Shown: positions 10,481 through 22,878, counted from the first letter of the stretch. The stretch: 64,000 nt of DNA from Pestalotiopsis fici W106-1 (GCF_000516985.1 NW_006917095.1:66157-130156), one strand, 5' to 3'. Notes: generated from the letters alone by a model not told the origin. Made by a program: numbers and translations.

Positions 10481-12852
10481 ATGGCCGACAAGGAAGCTGT
10501 CGTGTACATTGTCGATCTTGGGTCGTCCATGGCCGATTGTCACAATGGCAGGATAGAATCAGATCTCGACTTCTCTATGCGCTGGATATGGGACAAAATC
10601 TCTACCACTGTTGCCGCCGCAAGGAAAACTTGGAACGTGGGCGTCATTGGCGTAAGGACAAATGAGACAAACACGGGCTTGGAAGACGAAGATGGTTATG
10701 ATAACATCGCCATACTCCAAGAACTCCAGCCCATGGACTTGGCCAAGATGAGGTATCTGCAGACAAAGATCAAGCCAAGTGATAGTGACACGGGCGACTG
10801 CGTCTCTGCCCTCATCCCTGCCATTCAGATGATTGAGAAGGTCGCCCCGGCAAGGCTCAAGTTCAACCGCAAGATCTTCATGGTCACCTCCGGGGAAGCC
10901 CCTCTCGATTTGGATCCGGATGATATCAGCAGCATAGCTGAGAAGCTTCAAGACAACAAGATCCAATTGACAATTTTGTATGCTTTATGCTCATCATACA
11001 ACAAATGTCATTCTACTTGGCGCTAACAACGGCAACAGGGGTGTTGATTTTGACGATGCAGAGTATGGTTTCAAGGAAGAGGACAAGACAGAACAGAAAG
11101 CCACGAATGAGAGGCTGCTAAAGAGCTTGGTTGATGCTGTCGGTGAGGACCTGGCAACGTTTGGCACCATTGCAGAAGCTGTCGATGAGCTCGACATGCC
11201 GAGACTCAAGCAAAACAAGCCATACAAGACTTATGACGGCGATCTGGTTTTGGGTGAGCATGCAGAATCCATGCGTATCCACGTCGAGCGGTATTTCAAG
11301 ACGAAGAGGGCAGCACCTCCTACTGCCAGCAATGTTGTCCTGAAGGTCAACCATGGATCACAGTCAACTGAGGCCCTTGATGGCGAAGGCATGGAAGGTG
11401 TCGAATACGAGAAGGGCGGCGAGTTTGCCGCCGTCAAGAATGCTCGCACGTACAAGGTCAATGACCCAGATGGACCAGGCGGCAAAAGGGATGTCGATTT
11501 CGAAGATTTGGCAAAGGGATACGCATATGGACAAACTGCTGTTCACATCAGCGAGTCTGAATTCAACATCACCAAACTTGAGACGACCAAGGGCTTTTCC
11601 ATCATTGGCTTCATCCAGCAGGACAAGTTTGAACCCTTTCTCAAGTTTGGCGAGAGCTGTGTCACGGTAGCACAGAAGAATAGCGACGCTGATGCTTTGA
11701 AACTTTCGTCCCTCATCCACTCTCTCCACGAGAACGAATCGTATGCTCTGGCCCGACTGGTCAAGAAAGACGGCAATAATCCCGAGCTGGTCTTGCTTGC
11801 ACCCCACATCGACGTGGATTTTGAATGTCTTTACGATATTCCCATGCCCTTTGCCGAGGACGTACGGCAGTATCCGTTCCCACCCCTTGACAAAGTGGTG
11901 ACTGTCCAGAACAACGTCTTGACCAAGCACCGGTTCCTACCATCCGAAGATTTGCTCGAGGCTATGGATGAGTATGTGGACGCCATGGACATTTCAACAT
12001 ATGCCTTGGACGATGAAGGCGAGAGAACATTGGAGTATGCTGCAGTGGATGATACCTTTTCTCCTCCGCTCCACCGCGTCAATCAAGTCGTCCGCCACAG
12101 AGCGATCCACGCCGATAAGCCGGTCCCGCCAATGCCTCCCATTCTGGTCAAGTACCGCATTCCAGACCATGATCTCGTCGAAAAGGCAAAGTCGAAACTC
12201 GACGATCTAATTGCGACAGCCGAAGTGAAGAAAGGTAAGTTGCACATGACTCAGGGTGAATAACTGTAACTAACGATTTGATGCAGTTGAAACCAAGGCA
12301 AAAGGCAAGCGTGGTGGTAAACAAGAACCAAAGGCGAGAAAACCGCTGTCTGGCTTGGACGTCGATGCTCTGCTAAGGGAACCGGCCAACAAGCGCACAA
12401 AAGTTGATCCAGACAATGCCATTCCATCTTTCAAGCAGTTGATGGAGTCATCAGATAACGACGATGTGCTCCAAGAAGCGCCAAAACAGATGGGGGCAGT
12501 GATTCGCGACCTAGTGTCTGAGAGTTTTGGTGATCTGAACTTTGACCGAGCGACAGAAAACTTGGGTGTTCTCCGCGAATACATGATCCTATTTGAGGAA
12601 CCTCAAAGATACAACGATTTCCTGAAGGATTTCAAAAAGAGACTCTTTACTGGCGCATTAGGTGGAGATAGGAGGGAATTCTGGTTCAACAATGTGAGGA
12701 AACCCAAGCTTGGGTTGATCGACACTACAGAATCCGAGTTTTCAAAAGTCACAACCGAGGAGGCTGCCGAGGCAAGTACTCGAACTTGGTGCATTTCAGG
12801 ATTGCTGTTCCATGCTAACATTTTGCAGTTCTTGAAATCCAACTTGAAATAA
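10481..12852 (+). CDS. KU80: Ku80, NHEJ DNA-end-binding subunit
   Basis: The 80-kDa subunit of the Ku heterodimer, which binds double-strand DNA ends and starts non-homologous end joining; it also acts at telomeres. Exons 10481-10977, 11039-12234, 12287-12771, 12829-12852, giving 733 aa. Seen: N-terminal vWA-like domain (VVYIVDLGSSMADCHNGR with a DxGxSM-like motif), the central Ku beta-barrel (KGYAYGQTAVHISESEFN, KGFSIIGFIQQDKFEPF, LARLVKKDGNNPELVLLAPH), and a C-terminal helical domain containing GAVIRDLVSESFGDLNFDRA. The final intron has a GC..AG border (GCAAGT). It is 57 nt with no in-frame stop, so retention would insert 19 residues before the terminal FLKSNLK. The other introns are 61 and 52 nt with GTATGC and GTAAGT donors. 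The identification is firm. Confidence 0.94.
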
Positions 12853-13749
12853 ACATCAAGAGCATACTCATGTGCAATAGTCGTGAGAAAAGATAGCTGA
12901 GCAAACTTGGTGGATTATAGACGCAAGGGGGGGAATTGGCAAGACAATGGACATGGTTCGCAGCACGGAGACCTAGTCTTTGCCAGTAATTGCTTGTATC
13001 ATGAAGAGTTGAACGATGACCTTGTCAACAAGGCATAATGTCACTTCGATGTAAAAACATAAAGTCCTAATGAATCGAAGAAAATACGACAACTAGGTAC
13101 AGGATCAAAGTTACATGTCAGAAAAGAAATCTGACAGATCTCAAATAGTAGACGAGAACTTCACCATATCGAGTGAATTGGGTAGTTTATATTGCCCAGT
13201 AATTTGATATCCAAACCGAGAAAAGCAGCGCTGACTTGACTGGCTGGGCTCTTTATGGCTGCTTGCAGATTACCCGTGGTACCTGCATAAAGTTAGGGTA
13301 GGTAGGTGCTGTTTTTCTGACGGCGTGCCGTTTGTAAGCAAAGGCCCTGATGCCGCAATCCGATTGACTGACTTGCCCTGCACTCTGTTCATTCGAGCGG
13401 TGCAATATTTCGGAAGGATCCATGGACAATTAATGACATCAAGCGTTTGCAAATTTGATTTGATTTGTATACATACTTTCATCGGACCCGCCCTGGTACT
13501 TGTGTTTTATTTTGACGCCAACCTCAACAACAAACTTAAGAGACATTACTCATATTTCCGAGTGTGCGAGTTTGACCTGTGTCTGAGCAAAGACTCTTGT
13601 TCCTACCGCTACTTTCATTTTGTTTTCTGCTGTCATTCTAGTAACAGCGCTTGCTTTTCACAATACATTTACCTTGGCGACCCTGCCATTCTAGCATGGA
13701 ATCTCCCCATCTTCGCTAAATCACAATCACACTCCCGCATTCCACCACC
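12853..13749. other. intergenic, AT-rich 3' flank plus promoter
   Basis: Contains the 3' flank of Ku80 and the promoter of the Gfd2-like gene. An unsupported frame at 13325-13849 overlaps the next start. Nothing else was recognised. Confidence 0.55.
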
Positions 13750-16041
13750 ATGCCCAATTTTTCAACCGGCTTTTACGGCCCACTCAGCAACGAGGACGAT
13801 GATCTCGCAATTCATGACCTTGTCGAGCAGACCCAGGATCTCACTGTGACCGAAGACCACCACCACCTTCAGGTGGAGGAATTTGTTGATGGTTGCAATG
13901 ATGATCTTTGTCATGACCATACGGCCGAGGCCTCCAATTACTACGACGACAACGATAGCGATGACAGCGACATTATCACCATTCATGATCTCGTCCTGCC
14001 AGGTGATATTCGGGCTCGGCAGAACTCGAGTGGGCTAGCTTGTAAGTAAAGGTTGAAGATTTCTCCACCCTACCTAGCCAACCATCTTCTGAGCTCTTGA
14101 TCACAAAACCTACGAGCTTACCTCTCTCTCACCAGTTCCCTTTCTCATTCTTCTCGACCCATTTTCAGTACACTTATTACTGCCCGCCATCAACACAAAT
14201 CATCCCAAACTACCTTGGTGAGAAGACACTCAATACTAATTCACCATATGGCTGCAGCGCCCCAGCTTGAAACGGCCGCAAAGGTCAGTCGCCCACACGA
14301 CCTCGAATTCGGCGAAGAGGCCGAGCCAGGATTGAGCTGGTGCCCGTTCAAACTTCTCCGAGGATTTCCTCATCAACATGTGAAGAAGGAGTCTGAGAAG
14401 GTGAGTGTTTCCATCTTGGTGGCCGTGAATTGTACGTGACTGATTTCTCTAGGTCGCCATGTGGTTCAGGGCCAATATCTTCACTTCGCGCAAATGGGAT
14501 CTGTAAGTCACCCTCCAATTTGCTCTAACCATGCCGAGTTCTATCCTACCTATCTCGCGCTGTTTTGGTCACACCCTAGTCTGCAGTGAGTATCTAAACT
14601 GATGGCTGATGCTTTTCTTCCTTACAGATATTGCATCTCTGATCTCAATGGCGAGAAGGAGTCCATACTCATGGTGCCCACGGCTCAGTTTGAGCGTATG
14701 ATTGCAGATGCCAATAAGCAGCTCAACCTCGATCTCAAGATTCCTACCGATTCGAAGGATGGTGCCCTCGTCAACGTCTTCGACGGTCCCATTTTGCCTC
14801 GCTTCGTTCGCAGGATTGACAACCAGACTGGCTTGTCGAATGCCATTGAGCTTTCAAAGCTGATCCAGCCGGGCGATATCGCCAAAGGCAGTTTCAGCAA
14901 GGATGAGGTTATTGCCTATGGCGAGAAGATAGAGCTCATCTACGACCATCTGAGCCGTCACAATAGCAAAGCTGACAAGAAGGAGGCTAGGCGCCGCAAG
15001 GCAATCGTCCGTCAAAAGGGCTGGGGCCAGCAACTCAAGCGAGCACAGCGCTACCTAGGCATGCGCCACAAGACCATATTCGGCTTCGACGAGCAGCCGC
15101 ACATTTTCACCGCCAATGGTGAGTGATGGAAAACGGCTACAGACTCTGGCATCGGGGCACGTGCTGATGATTATCGTATTTTAGAGACCCAAAGTGTTTT
15201 ATTCCAGTGCCTCCATACTCCCTTCCCAATGGAATGCATGGTCCGATTGATCTCCTTTGACGTCGAGGCCGCTGAGTTCAGCTCAACCACAATCACGGAA
15301 ATTGGTCTCGCCATCCTTGACACCCAGCGCATCCTGGATTCCGATCCGATGAAGACGTCTTTCGCTGACTGGGGCGAATTCATTGAGACGCACCATCTGC
15401 GCATTACAGAACACAAGGACATCGTCAACAAGACATATGTGAAGGGATGTCCTGATGACTTTCTGTTTGGGTGAGTGTTACTACTGCTCGGAGTAGAGAC
15501 GATGATTGTCTAACGCAAGTAATAGTACCAGTGAGTTTGTTGGCATGAAAGACGTCCATGGCCGCCTCTCGGAACTGATCCGTGGGGATGAGAACTTTGT
15601 CCTTGTGGGCCACGATGTCGGTAGTGACGTTAAGTACTTTGAGTCTCTTGGTATTCGGCTTCGCGACCTAGCTGGGTACCGAGACGAGATTGACACCAAG
15701 GATATCCTGCGCAGCGCCCAACGTTGCAACGACGCTCGTTCACTCGAATTTCTGTGTCGGGAGCTGAGTGTATCACCCAGCAGTCATTTCCACAATGCCG
15801 GAAATGATGCCGTCTACACCATGCAATGCCTGCTGAAAATGGTTCAACGCAAGTCAGCCGGTGAGAAAATCTCAAACTCGGAAAGAGATGGCTGGGAGCC
15901 TGAGGGAGAGTAAGTCGAATCCTACAGTTGATCCCCTTACTTGGACCCTTGCTGACGAAGTCGTGCAGCCCTCGTGATTGGAGCGACGGTAACGAGGACG
16001 ACGGCGGTCTTCCCCTCGTTCTCAGAAGACTGAAAAATTGA
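13750..16041 (+). CDS. Gfd2/YDR514C-like RNase H-fold protein
   Basis: Protein with the C-terminal exonuclease-like (RNase H fold) domain of yeast Gfd2/YDR514C; Gfd2 is linked to mRNA export factors, and the biochemical activity is unproven. Proposed exons: 13750-14041, 14258-14400, 14453-14502, 14628-15118, 15185-15470, 15526-15909, 15969-16041. All phases match. Seen: an acidic N-terminus with two IHDLV motifs, LSWCPFKLLRGFPHQHVKK, a basic helix (KADKKEARRRKAIVRQKGWG), then LISFDVEAAEFSSTTITEIG, VLVGHDVGSDVKYFESLG and FHNAGNDAVYTMQCLL, which carry the acidic positions of DEDD-type nucleases (D/E, HD, ND..). The start at 13750 has a good context (CCACCACCATG). The second exon joins in phase only if a 216-nt intron ends at 14257. 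A shorter protein starting at 14248 is the alternative, in which case the first exon belongs to another transcript. Confidence 0.8.
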
Positions 16042-16570
16042 GCAACGTTGGCTCTGCTGTGTCTATTTCCCTCCGATGGGAACGACACAAACAGAGGCGA
16101 CCTTGAGGCTCACGCCCGTCATTTTCTAACAGCGATTTGCATTTGGTAATGATACCCCATCCAGATGTGATTGGATGCCATTCTTTCAGATTTCAACGTT
16201 TACGACTTTTGGACTGCTTGCGTGTTTCACTGACCGAGCCATCAATGGGAACGGAACTCGAATTTAATCACTGCCAGGAATGCGCCTGGGTCATTACGGT
16301 TCCGCTTTATATGTTTTTGAGAAGAGAGTTTGCCCCCGAGTTGGACAATAGTGGATTCCTGACAGAGAATATAGACTCATGACCATGAACCAGAAAACAC
16401 CCGTTTTATCATGCAATATGACCCAAAGTCTTCCGTGAACGCCGTCGCTTTGTACATGCCAACCCTAGATGTTGTTGTACAAAATATTTACACATAGCTC
16501 GCCCTCACAACCGGCGCACTGAATCGTCTCTTGTGGCATCTATACCGTGCTTGTAGTCGTGGTGCCATTA
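16042..16570. other. convergent 3' flanks
   Basis: Non-coding space between the plus-strand Gfd2-like gene and the minus-strand J-domain gene. No features were recognised. Confidence 0.55.
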
Positions 16571-17029
16571 TCATGAATGCTTTTCGAGAAACTCCTTTGC
16601 TTCGTTGACCTTTGTGGCCAGATACGGGCTACCGCCTCGATCGGGGTGGTTGAGCAGCATGAGATTTCGGTGCTGCTTGCGAATCTTGTCTTTTGTAATG
16701 GCGCTTTCACTGTGGATAGGTATTAGTCTCTGCTTCGTTCCAGTTGAGAAAGTACCCTTGGTCGGAAGTCATACTTGAGCGACAGAATCAGAGAAGCCTC
16801 GCGCTTGTTCATCTTGGGCTCAAAACCTCCCTTGTAGAAAGCCTTGCCCAGCGCACCGACACCGCCGCGCGATCGCCTCCATGCGACAACTCCTGCTCGG
16901 CCCTGTATGATGCAAAGGTTGTAGGTTAGCGGGTTGTTTGAGGATCCTTGCAGTGTTCAAAAAGACAAGAATACGTACGAGGAAAGCGGCAACCGCGACT
17001 CCGGCTCCGATAGCTAGTGTTGAGGCCAT
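16571..17029 (-). CDS. PAM18: TIM23 import-motor J-protein Pam18/Tim14
   Basis: Inner-membrane J-protein that stimulates mitochondrial Hsp70 at the TIM23 presequence translocase. Exons 17029-16979, 16902-16775, 16709-16571, giving 105 aa. Seen: N-terminal membrane segment ([21 protein letters not shown]), Arg/Gly-rich linker, [19 protein letters not shown], then the J domain with [20 protein letters not shown], including the catalytic HPD, and a C-terminus ending [10 protein letters not shown]. Introns are 76 and 65 nt. The length matches the family in fungi. The gene is divergent from RLP24, about 0.57 kb away. Confidence 0.93.
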
Positions 17030-17601
17030 GGCTGTGATTTGATGTGTGATGTATCTGTCTTGTCTGGGGGGCAGGGAGGAGGGAGAGAGAAGGGGGGAAA
17101 AAAGATTGCCTCTATCGCCGAATGGTTAATCACTCGGAATCTGGGGGTGGACTGAACGGGACTTTACTGACATACATACACAGACGGACGGCAAGGAAGA
17201 CAGACCGCGGGCAAACGGCTCTGGAAGGACCGATGAATTTCTGAACGCACGGGCCCCAATCACAGGCGACAACGGATGGTTGAGTTTTTCCGCCGGCCAA
17301 TCAGACGAAGCGGCAGCTACCTGCAGACCCTCCCACTTGGCGCTGCCCCACGGTCTTTCAGTTATCGATTGGGAAAGTTTGGGAAGGGTCTCCTCCAAAA
17401 TTTTTGGTCTGTCTCCAATAGGCAAACTGGTACCTAAACTTTTGGTTGGTTAAGGGAAGAAAAAAAAAAAGTTGTAGCCAGTCAGTTTATTGCACGACAA
17501 CCAACGTCGGCACACTGCTCTTTCAACACCGACAACAAGCCGGCACAAATATCCGACATATCGACACTGTCAATTATTGATTTGTTGGAAACGTCGCGAC
17601 A
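17030..17601. promoter_or_regulatory. divergent promoter region (PAM18 / RLP24)
   Basis: Shared upstream region. It has a G/A-rich stretch at about 17065-17105 (GGGGGGCAGGGAGGAGGGAG-like) near the PAM18 start and a poly-A run near 17460. No gene was seen. Confidence 0.5.
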
Positions 17602-18459
17602 ATGGTCAGAATCGAGACTTGCTACTTCTGTAGCCGACCGGCTTATCCTGGCAAGGTGAGGATTTCTCCCACCATTTCAACATGTTCTTTGGGATCTTGG
17701 AGGAGAGTCTGAAGAAGGGGGGGAAGAAAAGAATCAAAGAAAGACAAGAACACCAAATAGACTGACATGGAAAATCTCCTTGTAGGGTATCACATTTATC
17801 CGCAACGACGCCAAGCAGTTTCGCTTCTGCCGCTCGAAATGCCACAAGAACTTCAAGATGAAGCGCAACCCGCGTAAGCTGGCGTGGACAAAGGCCTTCC
17901 GCAAGGCCGCTGGCAAGGAGATGACTGTCGACTCGACCCTGCAGTTTGCCCAGCGCCGCAACGTCCCTGTGCGGTACAACCGCGACTTGGTCCAAAAGTA
18001 CGTTTTATTCCCCAGTACACCGATTCTGCTCTGTCTTTGGCGGGGTGGTTTTCGTGTGTTTATCGATAATTTGGATCAAATTTACTGACTCGAATACCAT
18101 GAAACAGGACCCTCAAGGCCATGGAACGTATCCAGGAAATCAGAACCAAGCGCGAGAGAGTCTTTTACCGCAAGCGCATGGCCGGCAAGCGTGCCAGAGA
18201 GCTCGCCGACGCCCGCAAGCTGGTCCAGACCCACAGCCACCTTTTGCCCAGACTGCGCGGCAGCGAGAAGAGGAGATTGGCGCTGGAACAGGGCCTCAGC
18301 CAGGAGGAGATTGCCCGCATCGAGGAACAGAACATCTTGCCCACCGAGACCAAGAAGGTCTTTGGCAAGGAGAAGATGCGCCAAAAGGTCAGGACGGACG
18401 GCGGCGTCGAGTTCGCCCCCGAGGAGGCCGACGAGACCATGGAGGTCGACTCCGAGTAA
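17602..18459 (+). CDS. RLP24: 60S ribosome biogenesis factor Rlp24
   Basis: Ribosomal-protein-L24-like assembly factor, a placeholder on pre-60S particles that recruits the AAA-ATPase Drg1 for cytoplasmic maturation. Exons 17602-17655, 17786-17997, 18108-18459, giving 205 aa. Seen: the L24e zinc ribbon split by the first intron ([18 protein letters not shown], then [12 protein letters not shown] with both CxxC/CxxxC pairs), [38 protein letters not shown], and a long charged C-terminal extension ending in an acidic tail ([12 protein letters not shown]). The extension distinguishes it from cytosolic eL24. Introns are 130 and 110 nt. Strong codon bias fits high expression. Confidence 0.94.
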
Positions 18460-19431
18460 ACAAAAAGGAAAGCAAAACGGGATTCGGTCTCTGGAAACTC
18501 TATTGTTCCACAGGAGGAGGAGCATCCCCGCGACGGCTCGTGAGCTCCTCCTGGACATATTCGAGCTTGATGAGAAAATTGGCGTTCTATGGATCTGCTT
18601 TGATTGGTCTTCCGGCATTCTCATGGCGTTTAGGGGGGATTTATTTGCGTACCTAGATATCTGGTCAAAGTGAAGAAAAAGTAAAAGGAAAGTGGATATA
18701 ATGATACACTACCTCGAATGAGGGCAAAGTTTGACTAGATTTGAAACCTGCGCGGGTGAATTATGAGGATAAATTGCTCTGGATGGTTTGCTCTTTTGTA
18801 ATCTCAACACGATACTGCCCCTATCTACATCGAATGACTGTTTGGATGGGCAGAGACATGTGCATTAGCGGGGGGGAATGTATTTCATTGCCCTCCATAT
18901 CATTTTGATACTCGTCCATATAAGCAAGATCGAGGTAATATCATGTTCATAAGTTCATTTTATAAGAGATAGGGCTTGATCAAGGGAATATGACTTGAAT
19001 CTTTTACTTGCGTTCAATCTTTGGTATTCATGGAGTACCTGGCAGATGTTGTACACCAATCGTCCTTTGCCTCCGGGGCTGGCCGACGAGTTGCCTGCAC
19101 TATGTATCCTCTTGAGCCACAGGTATCCGGTAGTTCGACCATAGCTGAAGTATCACAAGCAACTGCATCCGCCCTGCGTGACTTTCCCACTACTACTTGA
19201 GAACTCGTTGTAAGTTGCCGGCGCCCGGCCAGCAGCAGCAGAATGATTCGATATTTCAAGTACAGGTTATGATGCTTCGCGACGCTCTGCCTTTCAGGGG
19301 CTGCACAGGGCAAGCTGTGGGATGCGTAGCAAAGCTTCACCGCATAGGTACAGATCCTCTCAACACACAAATAAGGACAGTTCTCCTCTTCCTGGGCTTC
19401 CCAGTCCCGTCCCAGAAAAAAAAAAAGGAGA
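18460..19431. other. convergent intergenic region
   Basis: Between RLP24 and the minus-strand Par32-like gene. It holds their 3' flanks and an A-run near 19420. Frames at 19014-19445 and 19197-19511 on opposite strands have no family features. Confidence 0.55.
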
Positions 19432-20118
19432 TCAGGAATCCTCAAAGCCCTTCATCCCAGCCCCCCGGCCGTGAGGCTGCACGCGCGTGTGCGCCCGTCC
19501 AGGCTCCTTGAGCCCGGCCCGAACGTCGTCAAAGATGTGCTGATCAAGCGCTTCGCGCCTCTTGCGCTCCTGCTCCTCGTCGACCCTCCTGCGTTCGGCT
19601 TCGCTCGGCCCGCCGCCCCAGTTGCCTGCGCCGCCCCGTCCGCTGAGCCGCGGGGGCGCGCTGCCGCTCTCGGCCTCTTGCTGCTGCTGGCGCAGGAAGA
19701 AGGACTGGTTCCCCGTCGTGTGGACCGTCGGCGGGCGCGGCTGGGCGTGCTGCCGGATCGCTGGCCCTCCTCCTCCTCCTCCTGCTACTGCTGTCGTCGA
19801 GTCTAGTGACGATGATGCCGCCGCCGCCGCGGCTGTCTGGGGATCAATAAAATTGCCGGCCCCACCACGGCCCGTCCTCACGCCGTAGACGACGGGCTGC
19901 TGTGCGGCGTCGCTATTACCTCCTCCACCGTTGTCCGTGGGTGGTGCTGCTTGCTGCTGCTGCTCAATGGCAGGGTCCGACGGGACGTCGTCGGCGGGGG
20001 CGGGCTTTTGCGCCTCAACATCGTCGCTGGATGATTGTGCCAGGTGCTCCTCGACGTCCTTTTGCGAGTAAAAGTTACCGGCGCCGCCGCGCCCAACTTT
20101 GCGGTATACATCTCCCAT
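19432..20118 (-). CDS. Par32-like GRGGAGN-repeat protein (DUF3602)
   Basis: Low-complexity protein of the DUF3602/Par32 type. Yeast Par32 is hyperphosphorylated on TORC1 inhibition and represses Mep ammonium transporters. Single exon, 228 aa from the ATG at 20118. Seen: three full copies of the GRGGAGN motif (VGRGGAGNFYS, TGRGGAGNFID, SGRGGAGNWGG) and a degenerate fourth near the C-terminus (HGRGAGMKGFEDS). Between them are Gln-rich, Gly-rich and Ala/Ser-rich disordered stretches, and a charged helix (EAERRRVDEEQERKRREALD). The frame stays open to 20238, but the extra 40 residues contain an implausible FFFFLFYVW stretch, and the family starts with MGDVYRKVGRGG. The regulatory role is inferred from yeast. 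Confidence 0.86.
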   Translation of the reverse strand: MGDVYRKVGRGGAGNFYSQKDVEEHLAQSSSDDVEAQKPAPADDVPSDPAIEQQQQAAPPTDNGGGGNSDAAQQPVVYGVRTGRGGAGNFIDPQTAAAAAASSSLDSTTAVAGGGGGGPAIRQHAQPRPPTVHTTGNQSFFLRQQQQEAESGSAPPRLSGRGGAGNWGGGPSEAERRRVDEEQERKRREALDQHIFDDVRAGLKEPGRAHTRVQPHGRGAGMKGFEDS

Positions 20119-21488
20119 TTTCGTTCTTGATTCAGGGGAGCCCCCTTGCCAGACGTAAAAGAGAAAGAAAAAAAAAGCAACGAAATGCGCGAACGAGAGG
20201 GGTTTACGGAAAAGATGGTGATTTGCTTCTTTTCGCACCCTGTTTTTCTTTTCTCGCTGCGAGGGTCCTTGTCACGAGGGTACTCTAGGTGGTGCGCATT
20301 TATGTATCTCTAGTTTTTGGGGCTGAATAAACCTTGTGTGTCACGAGAAAGGCAAAAAGTTGTGATAAAACAATAATGGTACTAATTATTGTTATAGATG
20401 TGACCTTTCTTTGGGGGGAAATCGGCCTAGGTATACATATAACTCTTGATGTTTGACCAAAAGCCAAGTGAGGTCATACAAGATTAGATTAGGTAGCTGG
20501 TTTCGTTGTCTGGGAGCAATTGTGCAGCCTGGTTTGCTGCCTGGTTCATGGTAGGAAGGAAGCATTAAATGCGTGTGTCGCCGCCTGAGGTGCAAAGGTC
20601 CAATGAATGAATGCCAAGGCTAAATCGCGGGGCAAGCAGAAAAGCGGCAGTCGGTACTGAAACCACCAGACGCATCTTTGATTCTTACCTAAGCTGTACT
20701 TGGTACACCACCAGAGCCCGTGCAAAGTGCAGTGAAGATTTAAAAATAAAGAGAACAATAATAGTTTTGAATTTTGATTTTAGCCATGTTTTGGAATTGA
20801 TTTTGCATCTCGGATCTCCTGCTCTTGCTTAATTCTTGACACTGCGGTCTTTTTTTGCTCACATGGGCAACAAGTTTACCAGGAAATTCGCATGATTGAA
20901 ACAAACCAGGGACGGCAAATCCAGAGACGGCAAGGGAAAAGGACTCGACAGAATTTTTTTTTTTTTTTTCAGGATCAAGCCCAATCATGATCAATTTCCC
21001 TCTTCTCTTGTGCAACCCGCCAACCCGCAGCCGGTCAACAAAGAGTCCTTGGGCATCGGAGCGCCGAGACATGCATCGCATTCCACGACAAGGAAACCCT
21101 ACGTCATTGAGGGGCCTTCTGCTGCGTTTCAACTACCCACTGTGGAGCGCAACAAAAAGTGTCGTGAGATGCTCCCATGTTTTGGGAAGCCCGGGAAAAG
21201 CAAATAAGCCCACAGCCGGGCGGGAGTTTTTGCTCTCCTTGGATTCCCCTGGTCAATATTTTCTCCCAACGCCTGGATAATACGGTATGTAATAAGATCG
21301 TTTGGAATATGAGCTTTGATTAGTATATCCCTCTCCTTTACACCGATCTCTGCTAGGGGGTGTGAAGATAGTATCCAGGTAGGCGACGAGAGTGAGTCAT
21401 CTATCTGCTAGAATGATCGAAAAGATAAAGAAAAGTCCGCTATTTGGTAATGGGAGGCTGGTTTCTAGCTTGATCATTTGCCCAAAAT

Positions 21489-21491
<3 letters not shown>

Positions 21492-21520
<29 letters not shown>
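21492..21520. repeat. poly-A tract, about 29 nt
   Basis: Uninterrupted A run bounded by CAT and GAAC. Could be a slippage tract or the tail of an old retro-inserted sequence; no adjacent target duplication was recognised. Confidence 0.9.
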
Positions 21521-21526
<6 letters not shown>

Positions 21527-22616
21527 GAAACGAGGCTTCAATACCGGTGGGAAGAAAGTAACCCAGACAGCCCAGCATCTCTGATCTAAGTGGTTCGATG
21601 AGAAGTCGCACGACAGGGCTCTCCTTGTGTCGATAATCTTTAGCTGGTAATCACATGTTTTCCACACCACTAATAGAGAGATGGCGGAACAGAAGAGAAA
21701 AAAAAGAAAGCCCAACAAAAAAGACAAATTGTGTGAGCTTCAAGACATACATAGTACTGTACGCTGCAGATGAAGATAAAGCGGCCTGAGCTATATACAG
21801 ACCTTGCAGAATGTAATGCATTCAGCGGGCCAGACATGTAGTGTGTGGCGTGTAACATGTAACATGAAGAAACTGAAGCAGACATAACCCAGATGGAACT
21901 GCACACATGTTGCCAGGCATACTATTACTGGGCTTACGGGAACGGGTGAGCTTCGTACCTGCAGAAATCCTATCAACCATTTAAACCAGTAGCACAACCT
22001 TAATCAAGAACTGGTGGTAGGACTTGGAGGGCGGGGATAAAAAAAAACAATTATCAAGAACCACGTCGAAAAGCTGAATAGGCACCGAGTCGAAATGTGT
22101 TGGCAATCTTTTTTGGGCGAGATCCCAGGAAGCTGAAGATACAATACCCCAAAGCGGACAGTTTTGTTGCTTACTACAGGCCCATCGAGGTACTTGAGGC
22201 TGTACATTCAAGATACATTGCGACTTTCTTACTTTGATTGTCCAACATGGAAATATGCCCAGTCCATCTTCTGCAGAGGAGCGGGGAATTTCTTGCAGCC
22301 CGCGGATAGGGCAGTGTCGATCACTGTATACTTTTGTAAGATGTAGCCTGGATAGCTCAGGAACCAAAGCAGATATGGTACAAGTGTAATGTAAGCCCAA
22401 GAGCGCCCGTCTTGTCCGCTCTTCCCTATGAGAGATAAATATGAAAGGGAAAAAAGATCCTCATGTGGCCCCAACTTGCACTACTAATCAACACACGTGA
22501 AGAAGGAGGCAGCCCGGAGCTTCACCGCTCGTTGTAACTCGCCCAACCAAGCTGATTGAGATGTCACTAATAACATTGTACTATGCTGTAGTCTCCCAGC
22601 GGAGAGTTGACGAGAA

Positions 22617-22639
22617 CAACGACGACGACGACGACGACA
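22617..22639. repeat. (GAC)n trinucleotide run
   Basis: AACAACGACGACGACGACGAC-type run, with a second copy of the same unit about 150 bases on (around 22766-22783, ATGACGACGACGACGACG). Not in a recognised gene. Confidence 0.9.
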
Positions 22640-22877
22640 AATCCGGCACGCTCGGTATGACAGTCAGCCGCCATTTATGGATCATATGCCAAGAATACCA
22701 CTTCTTCGCATCCTTCTGCCTGTCGCTTGCCGCGAAAAGTCATTGCGTATACGAGGGAGCTCAGCCATGACGACGACGACGACGCAGTATGAATAATTCA
22801 CACACAATCATCAAGTTATGCAATGAACTCTACTTTGCAAGGTATATGGATTTCGACTAGGATTTGAATGTTCCTGC

Positions 22878-22878
<1 letters not shown>

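Noticed and set aside
20119..20238. 40-residue N-terminal extension of the Par32-like protein
   Set aside because: Hydrophobic FFFFLFYVW stretch is implausible for this soluble family, whose start matches the inner ATG.
22340..22415. tRNA-like D-arm sequence (GGATAGCTCAGG)
   Set aside because: No T-arm GGTTCGA-type box or acceptor pairing at the right distance.
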